Shown here one piece after another: positions 8,515 to 17,700 of a DNA stretch of 64,000 bases. Numbering within the stretch: position 1 is the stretch's first letter; each line of letters starts with the position of its first letter. The notes below the pieces were generated by a model, which had not been told where the DNA came from, searched no databases, and worked only from the letters and a program-made list of their open reading frames with translations. A program made the position numbers and the translations under genes. The stretch is from Fructobacillus evanidus (GTDB lineage: Bacteria > Bacillota > Bacilli > Lactobacillales > Lactobacillaceae): assembly GCF_963580165.1 (NCBI RefSeq), contig NZ_CAUZLM010000002.1, forward strand, positions 1 through 64,000, read 5' to 3'.

Positions 8515-9090
8515 TTAATCCTTTGCCTTAATCTCTGAAAATTCTTGTTCCAGTGAAAAGGTCTGATTGGAAATTTCCGTTAATTCTTCGGCCATCTCCG
8601 GTGAAATTTCACCATGCTTATAGCGCAAATCGTGTTCGATTGTTGCCCAGAAGTTCATCGCCAAGGTCCTGATTTGAATTTCTGCTAAGACCTTGTGCTC
8701 CCCATCCAATAAGGAAACGGGGTACTCAATCACCATATGGTATGACCGGTAGCCCGAAGGCTTGGCATTCATCACATAATCGCGTTCTTCCAAAATGGTA
8801 AAATCAGTCCGCTTGCGTAAGAGTTCCACAACCGCATAAATATCTTCAATATATTTGGTCATAATCCGCAAACCAGCAATATCTTGCAAATCGAGGGCCA
8901 GACGGTCTTCATGCAAGTGCCGACGCACAATCTTTTCTTCAATTGACGCCTGGGACTTCACCCGGCCCGTAACATATTCAACCGGCGTTGGCTGCCCGGC
9001 CTTTTGGTACTGTGCGCTGAGATAATTCAACTTCACTTTTAGCTCTGCGACGGCCTGGGTGTATGGTTCAAAAAAACTTTCCCACTCCAC
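8515..9090 (-). CDS. relQ: Small alarmone synthetase RelQ (GTP pyrophosphokinase)
   Basis: At 191 residues this is the short, hydrolase-free (p)ppGpp synthetase type (RelQ/YjbM), which transfers pyrophosphate from ATP to GTP or GDP. Family signatures are LDLQDIAGLRI, the KPSGYRSYH region and EIQIRTLAMNFWATIEHDL. The GTG start has AGGAGG 8 nt upstream. It leads the relQ-nadK-rluA-mgtE run. A TAGAAT box with an upstream TG at about 9150 may be its promoter, and the leader contains a perfect 7-bp inverted repeat. RelQ proteins in this phylum usually work as tetramers; that is family knowledge, not visible here. Confidence 0.95.
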   Translation of the reverse strand: MEWESFFEPYTQAVAELKVKLNYLSAQYQKAGQPTPVEYVTGRVKSQASIEEKIVRRHLHEDRLALDLQDIAGLRIMTKYIEDIYAVVELLRKRTDFTILEERDYVMNAKPSGYRSYHMVIEYPVSLLDGEHKVLAEIQIRTLAMNFWATIEHDLRYKHGEISPEMAEELTEISNQTFSLEQEFSEIKAKD

Positions 9091-9111
9091 TACTCGGTCC
9101 TCCTTGAAACG

Positions 9112-9130
9112 TTGGCAATTTACTTGCCAA
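9112..9130 (-). promoter_or_regulatory. Inverted repeat in the relQ leader
   Basis: TTGGCAA-TTTAC-TTGCCAA is a perfect 7-bp stem with a 5-nt loop, just upstream of the relQ ribosome site. It could be an operator or an RNA hairpin; there is no T run. Confidence 0.4.
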
Positions 9131-9174
9131 GATCACTTCCTATTCTACCATAAGTTTCACGGACCCTTGGGATA

Positions 9175-9208
9175 ATAAAAAACAAACAACCGGTCAGTTG
9201 TTTGTTTT
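9175..9208 (-). terminator. Rho-independent terminator of glcK
   Basis: ACAAACAAC and GTTGTTTGT arms with a run of T on the minus strand, 22 nt after the glcK stop. Confidence 0.9.
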
Positions 9209-9230
9209 CTGTTGGATATTTAATGATTAA

Positions 9231-10211
9231 TTAAAGCAAGACATCTTGTCTGTTCTTGTTAGCCAATGAAGCGGCACCAATGACACCAGCATCATTACCT
9301 AATTCAGCCAACTTCACAACAGTTGAAGTCCGAACAGTTGGGAAGGCAAACTTTGTCCAGTTCTTTTCAACACGCTCGCGCAAGAACTCACCTGCAGCGG
9401 CAACACCACCACCGATAACGATGGCTGATGGGTTCAAAATGTTTGAAATTGAAGCAGCTGCGTAACCCAAGTAGTAAGCCAACTTATCAACCGTTTCGTT
9501 AGCCAAATAGTCACCTTCCTTGGCCAAGTCAAAGATAATCTTTGAAGTTACTTCTTCACCGTTATCAATCATGCGGTTCAACTTTGATTCACCAGCATAT
9601 TGTTCGGCAAAGTCTTGTGCCAAATGAACAACACCAGTTGCAGAAGCATATTGCTCCAAGCAACCGTGGTTACCACAAGTACACAAGTAACCATTTGGTT
9701 CAACGATGATGTGGCCAACTTCACCACCAGCACCGGCAACCCCATGAATCAATTCATGGTTGGCAACCAAGCCACCGCCAACACCAGTTCCCAAAGTAAT
9801 GAAGGAAACATCGGCATCGTTGTTACCAGCACCCTTCCAGGCTTCACCTAAGGCAGCAACGTTGGCATCGTTATCAATTGTTAAGTCAAAACCAGTGCCA
9901 GCTTGAATTGGTTCCTTAACAGCTTGTTCTTGTGCCCAGTTCAAGTTGTAGGCACCCTTAACAGTTCCTTCTTCACGATTAACTGTTCCAGGAGTTCCCA
10001 TACCAATCCCAATCACGCGGCTCTTGTCCAATTGGTACAAGTCCAAGTGATGGTTAATTGATTCAATAATATCAGGGACGATATGCTTACCGTCTTCCAA
10101 AATGTTGGTTTGAATTGACCACTTTTGTTGGACTTCACCTTCGTCAGTCAAAATCGCAAACTTAATGGTAGTTCCACCGAGGTCAACCCCGATTAATTTA
10201 TCTTTTGCCAT
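9231..10211 (-). CDS. glcK: ROK-family glucokinase
   Basis: This 326-residue cytosolic kinase phosphorylates glucose to glucose-6-phosphate. The phosphate-binding loop GVDLGGTTIKFAIL opens the protein. The catalytic-base region includes IDNDANVAALGE, and the ROK zinc motif CTCGNHGCLEQYAS lies near residue 175. It is next to yqgQ, as in Bacillus (yqgQ-glcK). It has its own promoter, overlapped by a cre site, pointing to CcpA control. No good ribosome site precedes the ATG: AGGAGG is about 41 nt upstream, beyond a hairpin, and an in-frame 11-codon mini-ORF ends at a TAA just before ATC-ATG. Confidence 0.95.
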   Translation of the reverse strand: MAKDKLIGVDLGGTTIKFAILTDEGEVQQKWSIQTNILEDGKHIVPDIIESINHHLDLYQLDKSRVIGIGMGTPGTVNREEGTVKGAYNLNWAQEQAVKEPIQAGTGFDLTIDNDANVAALGEAWKGAGNNDADVSFITLGTGVGGGLVANHELIHGVAGAGGEVGHIIVEPNGYLCTCGNHGCLEQYASATGVVHLAQDFAEQYAGESKLNRMIDNGEEVTSKIIFDLAKEGDYLANETVDKLAYYLGYAAASISNILNPSAIVIGGGVAAAGEFLRERVEKNWTKFAFPTVRTSTVVKLAELGNDAGVIGAASLANKNRQDVLL

Positions 10212-10224
10212 GATTTACTGTAGC

Positions 10225-10257
10225 TCTGCCGCAGTGGCCTGACAGAACATTCCTCCT
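10225..10257 (-). promoter_or_regulatory. Displaced Shine-Dalgarno with hairpin in the glcK leader
   Basis: AGGAGG at 10252-10257 is separated from the glcK ATG by a hairpin with TCTGTC/GGCAGA arms and a 10-nt loop. An ATG one base after AGGAGG opens an 11-codon frame, in phase with glcK, that stops just before it. Confidence 0.4.
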
Positions 10258-10277
10258 GTGTCTTAGATTACTCAGTT

Positions 10278-10307
10278 ATTTTAACAAAGGTTGTCTACTT
10301 TATGCAA
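10278..10307 (-). promoter_or_regulatory. glcK promoter
   Basis: -35 TTGCAT (10302-10307), 18-nt spacer, -10 TAAAAT (10278-10283) preceded by an extended TG. It lies between yqgQ and glcK, giving glcK independent transcription. Confidence 0.7.
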
Positions 10308-10316
10308 GCGTTTACA
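10303..10316 (-). promoter_or_regulatory. cre (catabolite-responsive element) overlapping the glcK -35
   Basis: TGTAAACGCTTGCA matches the cre consensus TGWAANCGNTNWCA at all but one position. It shares five bases with the -35 box, so CcpA binding should repress glcK. No ccpA gene is in the window. Confidence 0.7.
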
Positions 10317-10402
10317 AAAAATCAGCATAAGTTATTTTTTAAACAATATTATTCTGATTGTCCAATCAATCCAACTAAGGAAAAATCAGGCGAGCACAAA
10401 GC

Positions 10403-10648
10403 TTATTGCACACTACTTGCGGCTAAAAAGTCCGGACCGGAGTAATCCCCGGTCAACTTAGCCTCCTGGTCATGTTCCTTAGCCAAGATGACTTTCATTT
10501 TTTTATAGTCCTCTTTTGAAATCACATCGGCCTTGTAAAGGTTATCGACTTCCAAAGCAGCCATTTCAATATCCCAAAGGCGCTTGCCTAAATGAATAAA
10601 AACGTCATAGGTTTTTAAGTACTGTAAAATATCGTAAAAATTTTTCAT
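10403..10648 (-). CDS. yqgQ: YqgQ-family (DUF910) small protein
   Basis: The 81-residue cytosolic protein matches the short DUF910/YqgQ family, which begins with M-[KN]-xFYDxxQxLKTYxxFIxxGxRxxDIE; here MKNFYDILQYLKTYDVFIHLG. The reading frame is open for 26 more codons, but GGGGA upstream of the ATG at 10648 and the family start support the shorter form. A possible promoter with TATAAT lies at 10725-10730. It is adjacent to glcK, as in Bacillus. Biochemical function is not established for the family as far as I know. Confidence 0.85.
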   Translation of the reverse strand: MKNFYDILQYLKTYDVFIHLGKRLWDIEMAALEVDNLYKADVISKEDYKKMKVILAKEHDQEAKLTGDYSGPDFLAASSVQ

Positions 10649-10745
10649 CAAAATTCCCCGTTTCATGCAGACCTGATTTTCGGCCTTAACAAACAGTCGG
10701 CGAAACCCACCTGACTTGCCTGCCATTATACGCTGGCAAAGCCGA

Positions 10746-13700
10746 TTACGAAAGTCCCAACGGTCGACTAGCCGAAATTTCCAGCGTTCTATGACCAGCC
10801 AAAAGAATCAAAAGCCCATTTTGAACTTGGTAGCCCGGATATTCCTGCTGTAAAGCCGTCTGGTAGAGACGAATTTGCCCCGTATATTGATAGCGAATTT
10901 TGGCTAGACCCTTATTTTGCTTTGGTCCTGGCGTCTTTGCCACATAATCCGTCTTGTAATCAAAGAGCGTAATTGTTTTTTGCTGGTCATCGATAAAGTA
11001 ACCGTCGATAATTCCGTGAATTAAAATCGGTTCCGTCTCGGTTAAATCAGGATAGACCTGGTTAGCGGGCACCAGCATTGAAAACGGATTTTCCCGGTGT
11101 AATGTCTTAGAATGGCGGGCAATTGTTTGCGCCATCTCTGTTTGTAAGAAGTCCAAAATCTGGTCCAAGTCAACCAAGGTCGCCACCTGGTCCAAGACCT
11201 TGCCATCCGCCACCAAGCTAGCCAAGAGGTCTTCCAGGTCAGCCAATGTATACGGCTGATTAAAGTCAATCAACTGTAAAATCAGGTGGGTCGCCGTCCC
11301 CACAGCAGTTGGTGCTGGCTTGGCTTGACCGTCTTCCTCAAAGGCTGGTACCGGCAAGGTATCGGTCGTGAGCACATGGGCCGTTGGATCCAGAACGCGC
11401 TGGTCAGGACGGTGGCTGGCGTTAGCTTGGGTGGCTGGCTCGGCCGAGGAGTCTGACTTGCCTTGAACGCTGTTGTTGTTCGAGCCAGCACCGTCTTGAG
11501 CTTGTTGCCTGTTATCAGCAGCCAACTGCTGCGACTCTTCTCTACCTTTAGTTTCAACAGAATGACCCGACCACGACATTTGATGGCCAGCCTGGTCCAA
11601 GGTCAGCTTCGCCAATTGACCTTGGTCCGGATCTTCAAAGAGACTCTTAATTTCAGATACCGATTGATAGGCGGCCGTTTGGGTCGCTGGCCAGTTTGGA
11701 TATTGGTAATTCAAACGGTCACGCAGGCGGTCGGTATCAATCGACTGCTTTGGCGTGACGGCGCCGGCCGCTAGTTCAGCAGCCGATGATCCGGCAGGCA
11801 AGTCAGCTGATTTCACCGTCAAGGGGCCAACTTCCTCTTCTGGAATAATGGCGACTTGAATCACACCAGTCTGTGGTGTCTGAGTCGATGGCACCCGTGG
11901 CGTTTGGACCTCGCCCAACCACTCGGTCAGCACCGGCACCTTCAACCGAGCCAGGGTGATCAACGTCCAGTCCAAGTAAGACTTGGACCGAAGACGCAAA
12001 TCACGCCCCAAGAACTGCCCCGTCGTTGACCGCGCCTCGAGATAAAGTGCCCGTGGCCGGGCACTTTCATCCTCTTGCTTAGCGACGGTACCGACTAGGT
12101 AAAGTTGCTGCTTGGCCCGAGTTAAGGCCACGTAGTAAAGGCGCATTTCTTCCGACCAAGCCTGCCGTTGTAGAGCTTCCTTAACGGCATACTTTGCCAT
12201 GGTCGCTACCTTAACTTTGGCATGCGGCTCCAAGTAATCAACACCGACACCGGCATCCTTTTGCACTAAGAAGTCGCCCTGCATATCGCGGGCGTTTAAA
12301 TCCTTTTCTAGCTCCGGCAAAATCACGATTGGAAATTCCAACCCCTTGGAAGCGTGGATGGTCATCAAGGCAACACTTTCCTCGGCTGATTCCTGGGCTA
12401 CCTCGCCCACTTCCTGACCATTCTTTTGAATCTCTTCAATGTATTGGATGAAGGCGTACAGCCCTGATTGGCCATTCTCCTGAAAGGCACCGGCCTTTTC
12501 ATACAGGGCATGCAAATTAGCCTGCCGCTGGTTGCCACCAGGCAGGCCACCAGCGTAATCCAGCCAGCCGGTATCCTGGTAAATCGCCAAAACCAAGCCA
12601 ACCAAATCATTTTGACGCGCCAACGATTGCCAGGCACCGAGCATTTCTAAGAACCTTTGACTACGGGCATGACTCTTGGCGTCCGCCACCACAGCAGTAT
12701 AGAAATCATGGCGGCGGTCAGCCAAGCGAATTTCCGCCAAATCGTTTTCATCAAAGGCAAAAATTGGTGACCGCAGGACGGCCGCAAGTGGAATATCCTG
12801 GTGGGGATTATCAACAATTCGCAAGAGGTCAAGGACTAAGTACACTTCCATAACCTGATAGTAATTTCCAACCCCATCCGATTGGACTGGGATGCCGGCC
12901 TGATTTAACGTGCGTAGTAATTCAACGTAGCCAGTCTTGGACCGGGTGAGAATCGCAATATCGGAAAACTTGACCGGGCGCATCAAACCCGCTTTTTGGT
13001 CATAGACTTCACCCTTTTGAATTAGCCCCTGAATTTTTTGTGCTAAGTAGCGGTACTGGCTGGCCCTCTTTTCGCTATTGTCGGCTTCTGGTCCAGCCTG
13101 ATTTTCACCACTTTCATCAGTCGCAAAGCCTGTCTTTTCCTTATTCGCCTGTTCGATAATATCCAGGTGAAAGACCGCTGGCACCATCTTTGGATAGGAC
13201 GCCGCGGCAATCAATTTAGCAGAATCCTGGTATGGAATATCGCCCAGCTCTTCATCCATCAATTGGGTAAAAATCTGGTTAATAACCGTCGTTACGTTAT
13301 TTTCTGACCGGAAGTTTTCAGCCAATTCAATTCGTTCATCAGGGCTGTCATCCCTAGCAAAGTCAAAGTATTTGCCGGTAAAGAGCGACGGATCCGCCTG
13401 ACGGAAACCATAAATGCTCTGCTTGACATCCCCCACCATATACATATTTTCGCCGTTCGATAGGCTTTTCAAGAAAGTTTCCTGAAGACGGTTAATATCC
13501 TGGTATTCATCAACCAGGATTTCTTGAAATTGACTTTGTACCAAATTCAACACATCTTCCTGCTGCAAAATCAGCAAGGACAACTGCTCGGCATCCGAAA
13601 AGTCCAATAGGTTTTCTTCCCGCTTCTTAGCAGCAAAAGCATCCAAAAATGCCTGCGTCACCGTTACCAGCGTGCTTACCAACTGGTTACCGGCCGCATT

Positions 13701-14786
13701 AACCTGCTGCCACTGGTCTTCTGTCAAAGCAAAGATGGTTTGGTTCAAGTTGACGATTGCTCCAACCCGACCAGACTTGGCAAAGAAGGTGCTAAAGCCA
13801 GTCCGAGCGGCATCTAAGAGCGCCGCCAAATCCGGGTCTTCCTTAAAAACCTTGGCCGTCTTCGCCTGTGGGATTTTACCCCAGTCGGAGGCAATCAGCT
13901 CCCGTAATGTATCAAAGGATTGGTGATCGGTTAACGCCTGCTGGACTTGGTGAACCTTGTCCAAAGTTTCCTGGACAAAGTTGGCCGTCTTGTTTAACTC
14001 ACTAATCCCCTCGATGTCCTGCAAGATTCCGGTAAAAACCTGGTCTGCCTGGTTAAAGGTCGCCAAAGTTTTTGGTGCTAAAAACTTTTGAAAATTATTC
14101 TGATCAATTAGGGCTGGCGCTGGTGTAGCCGCCGTTTCCTGAACTGTGTCAATTGTCGAGGCCGGCGCTGGTGCAGCCAAATCACCCGCCAAAGAAGCCA
14201 GCCACTCCGGACCATCGGGCCGGGCTAGGGCAAAGTCAGCCAGTTTTAAGACTTTTTCCTTCAGGTTTTGATCCTGATTTGGATTAGCAAAGTTATTGAC
14301 TAAGGTCAAAAAAGCCTCATGGTCGGGATGACTTTGATCATAAAAGTCAGCAAAGACCGCCTCAATCACCCGGTCCTTTAACAGGTTTAGTTCCGCCTGG
14401 TCGGCTAGGAGCCGGTAACTGGGGTCGAGACCAATTTTATAGTAGTACGTATCGATTAGCTTCAGCGCAAAGGAGTCGATGGTCGAGACATTCGCAACGG
14501 GCAAGAGTGCCAACTGATCCAGCAAGAAGCGCTTTTGCTGGTCATCTGTCACCTGGCCAATTTGCTCCGTAATCGCCACTTCCAGCCGTTCCTTCATTTC
14601 CGCAGCAGCGGCATTAGTAAAAGTCACGATTAGAAACTCATCGACACTGGCACCGGCTAAAATTTTACGGACCAAGCGCTCAATCAGGACCGTCGTTTTC
14701 CCAGAACCAGCCGAGGCCGCCACTAAGATATTATGGCCACTATGGCTAATTGCCTTTTCCTGATTTTCGGTGTATTGTCTAGCCAT
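10746..14786 (-). CDS. addA: ATP-dependent helicase/nuclease subunit A (AddA/RexA)
   Basis: With AddB this forms the double-strand-break processing enzyme (RecBCD equivalent). The 1346-residue protein starts MARQYTENQ, with a UvrD-type Walker A AASAGSGKTT at about 25-34, further SF1 motifs (VDEYQDI, GDVKQSIYGFRQ), and the C-terminal nuclease motif FDYKTDYV near 1275. The open frame extends 90 codons upstream inside addB, but the family start and GAGGATGGTGAAA spacing favour this ATG, which overlaps the addB stop by 8 nt. A low-complexity stretch (about 1072-1130, rich in Gln, Ala, Asn and Ser) lies between the helicase and nuclease parts and makes it longer than the Bacillus protein. Confidence 0.95.
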   Translation of the reverse strand: MARQYTENQEKAISHSGHNILVAASAGSGKTTVLIERLVRKILAGASVDEFLIVTFTNAAAAEMKERLEVAITEQIGQVTDDQQKRFLLDQLALLPVANVSTIDSFALKLIDTYYYKIGLDPSYRLLADQAELNLLKDRVIEAVFADFYDQSHPDHEAFLTLVNNFANPNQDQNLKEKVLKLADFALARPDGPEWLASLAGDLAAPAPASTIDTVQETAATPAPALIDQNNFQKFLAPKTLATFNQADQVFTGILQDIEGISELNKTANFVQETLDKVHQVQQALTDHQSFDTLRELIASDWGKIPQAKTAKVFKEDPDLAALLDAARTGFSTFFAKSGRVGAIVNLNQTIFALTEDQWQQVNAAGNQLVSTLVTVTQAFLDAFAAKKREENLLDFSDAEQLSLLILQQEDVLNLVQSQFQEILVDEYQDINRLQETFLKSLSNGENMYMVGDVKQSIYGFRQADPSLFTGKYFDFARDDSPDERIELAENFRSENNVTTVINQIFTQLMDEELGDIPYQDSAKLIAAASYPKMVPAVFHLDIIEQANKEKTGFATDESGENQAGPEADNSEKRASQYRYLAQKIQGLIQKGEVYDQKAGLMRPVKFSDIAILTRSKTGYVELLRTLNQAGIPVQSDGVGNYYQVMEVYLVLDLLRIVDNPHQDIPLAAVLRSPIFAFDENDLAEIRLADRRHDFYTAVVADAKSHARSQRFLEMLGAWQSLARQNDLVGLVLAIYQDTGWLDYAGGLPGGNQRQANLHALYEKAGAFQENGQSGLYAFIQYIEEIQKNGQEVGEVAQESAEESVALMTIHASKGLEFPIVILPELEKDLNARDMQGDFLVQKDAGVGVDYLEPHAKVKVATMAKYAVKEALQRQAWSEEMRLYYVALTRAKQQLYLVGTVAKQEDESARPRALYLEARSTTGQFLGRDLRLRSKSYLDWTLITLARLKVPVLTEWLGEVQTPRVPSTQTPQTGVIQVAIIPEEEVGPLTVKSADLPAGSSAAELAAGAVTPKQSIDTDRLRDRLNYQYPNWPATQTAAYQSVSEIKSLFEDPDQGQLAKLTLDQAGHQMSWSGHSVETKGREESQQLAADNRQQAQDGAGSNNNSVQGKSDSSAEPATQANASHRPDQRVLDPTAHVLTTDTLPVPAFEEDGQAKPAPTAVGTATHLILQLIDFNQPYTLADLEDLLASLVADGKVLDQVATLVDLDQILDFLQTEMAQTIARHSKTLHRENPFSMLVPANQVYPDLTETEPILIHGIIDGYFIDDQQKTITLFDYKTDYVAKTPGPKQNKGLAKIRYQYTGQIRLYQTALQQEYPGYQVQNGLLILLAGHRTLEISASRPLGLS

Positions 14787-17700
14787 TTTCACCATCCTCT
14801 TCTGCTTGTAACTGTTTGATGACTTCTTTCTTCCGCCCGGTATACTTTGGCACCTGGTAACGGTCGCCCAAGACCTTATCAAAGCGCATGATGTCCTTAT
14901 AGGCCGAATATTGCAAGGCACTTTCAACCGGTCGAATTGGGAATTGCCCGGCTTGAATCTTTTCGGCGGCTTCCTGCAGTAGTTCTTGATTTTTCTTAGC
15001 CAAAAGGGCAAAATCAGCATCGGCAATCGTTTCCGATGTTGCCGTTGGCTGCCCATCCTTTGACATCGTTAACTGATAGTAGCGCGCCTTTTCCTTTGGT
15101 GCCAGTCGCTCTAGTTCGTCTAGGTAATCAGGATTATCCAGAGCCAAGCCCCGGTACTGAAAACTCTGACTAGTGGCTTTACCAGCCAATAACTCATCCA
15201 CGTCACCGCGGAATTTAGCCAGTGGAATCACTTCTTGCTGGATTGGGGCAAAGAAGGCTCCACCAACACTTTGGATGCCCAACTGCTTGGCGTTTTCCTG
15301 AACAGCCTGCCAGTATGTCAGCAACTGAAGCTGCAGGCCATTGGCCGCATCACGGTAACTAAAGGTTTTTCCGGATGTCTTGTAATCAACCAACGTGGCA
15401 AAGTCCCCGGCTGGGTCCTGTCGGTCTAATCGATCAATCTTCCCACGGACGATGACCTCCCGATTACCTTCACCCAAACTCAAGGCCATCAGGTCTCCCT
15501 GAGGAAAACCGAAAAGCGTTTCAACCCGGTCTGGGGCAGACTGGTTCGTTTGGGCTGCCTGCGTTAGCTGTTTGAGCAACTCCTGGGCAACCTGGTCCAA
15601 ATACTGGGCCACCGTCTTGCCTTGGCCGTCCTCATTTAATTCAGCAAATTGTGGTTCCTGGACCAACCGAGCCAATTCATCTTGAACGACCGTCTTAATC
15701 TCTGCTGGCGTGAGGTCACGAAGGGTTTCCTTCTTCTCAATTAGGTTGCCGACCGCCTTTTCAAAAAGGTCATGATAAATAATTCCCGTCGAGGCAGCAT
15801 CCAGCTCGGCACTTGGCCGTTCTTGTAAGCGCAACCCATACTTCAAGAAGTATTCATAGGGATTTCGATAGAAAGCTTCAATTTGTGAAATTGAGACCCG
15901 CAGTGGCCGTTGGAATAACTCCTTGGCCAAAGCAGGAGTCAAAATCCGGGCCTGATTTTGATAATGGCGGCTCGATAGCACCCGGTCAACCTGGCCATCT
16001 AAGCCGGCATCTGCCAAGGCATCTCGGACCGCTTGAAAATCAGTTTCCTGACCAGCTAAATCGGTCATTTTAGCCAATTGCGACAGCGTCGCCGCCGGTG
16101 TTCCTAAGTAGTGCGCCGTTAAATCAACCAAGTTTTTGGCCTGTCCTGCCACCGGCTGAACCGGTACTAAAAAGAAATTCAGCAATCGGCTATAGTAAGG
16201 TGACATTTCGTTTTGCTTGCCCTCCTGATTTAACAGTGGATAGGACAAAACGACCTTTGACGAAGCAGCCTGCAGGGCCCCGTAGAAAACCAAATTTTCT
16301 TCGGCCATCTGGGCCGCAGCGGTTTGCCGCAAATAGCGTGGCGTTTCCTGCTCGGCCAATGCCGGCTGCACGAGCAGACGGTCTTGGTCCGTCAAAACGG
16401 TCTTATTCTTAACCTGCGCTGGTAAGGCCGACCGGGTTCCACCAATAAAGTACAAAACTCGGTACTTTTGGCTCTGCACGATTCCAGCCTCTGAAATGGT
16501 CAACTGGTCCAACTGGTTGGGAATACCCGTAAATTTCCCTCCGGCAAACCCTGATTGCAGGGCCGCCAAAAAGACCTGGCGGTCAAAGTCTTGATCACCG
16601 GCCACTTGGACAACTTGGTCCAAGATATTAATAAAGAGTTGCCAAACTTCCATGACCTGCTGGGCCTTAACCAAGTCGCCAGCTTCCACCAAGGCATCCC
16701 GGTGATTGATAATCGCCTTTTTAACCTGAAACTGGTCTAGGTAAGCCATCAAGAAGCGGGCGCCATCGCTTAACGTTTTCGCCTGCTTTAACCCTTGGTT
16801 CATGGCATCGAGGGCTTCCACCACAAAGCCCTTCAGAAGGTTCAGGCGGCGGTTAACCCGCTGATCTTGGTCAAAGCCAGGCCGATCTGGTTCACCGTTA
16901 TCCTCAAACAGGATAAACTGCGCCTGCCGATCATGCCATTTCCGTGCGGAAGGACGGTGGCCGGCCAAATAATTATCAAGGTAGGCCACGGTTTCAAAAT
17001 AAATGTCGTCACTAATTAGCTGGCCGTCTTGACTAGGACGCAAGAAACCGGTTTTCAAAATTGTCAGAATATTTTCCGGATAAAAGGCCTGGTTAACGGG
17101 ACCAAGTAGCTTCGTCACCAACTCGACCAAAGGATGGTTACCCATCTTAATGTCATTGTCCAGGAAGTAAGCCAGGTCAAATTGGTTCATCACCGCTGGT
17201 AAGTGCTTACTATAAGGCCCCAGATCACGCGCGAGGACTAAGATATCCCGTAAACGAAGGTCGGGTTGGTCCTGTAAGTCCTGGCGGATTCGCCGGGCCA
17301 CCTCTTCTAATTCCGTCACGGTATTATCCGCCACAAAAGCTTGTAAATTAGGTTCGATCTGTTGGCCTTTTGGCTCTTGGTAAGACCCCAATTTGGCCCA
17401 GGCCGGTAATAGGATTTCTTTCGTTGTTTTATTTTTTTGTTTTGAATCAGTAGCAGGCTGTTTTTTATCATTTGGTGCACTAATATCTTCAAACGGCTGA
17501 TTTTGCCGGCCATCCAAAACCGTGATATCAATTTCCTTGTACCGGGCCCGTTTGATAATGGTTAAGGCCGTTGTCAGCGGTTTAGCATAAACATCCCCCG
17601 ATTCAAAAGTGGTCAGCTGGTCTTTGTCACCCAAGATAGCCAAGGTCAAATCAGTTTTTTCAATCAAAAAATTCACAACTGACCATTCACCAGCCGTAAA

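Noticed and set aside
10746..15056. AddA as a 1436-residue protein starting inside addB
   Set aside because: The extra 90 codons are out of phase with addB, lack family similarity and lack a ribosome site; MARQYTENQ fits the family.
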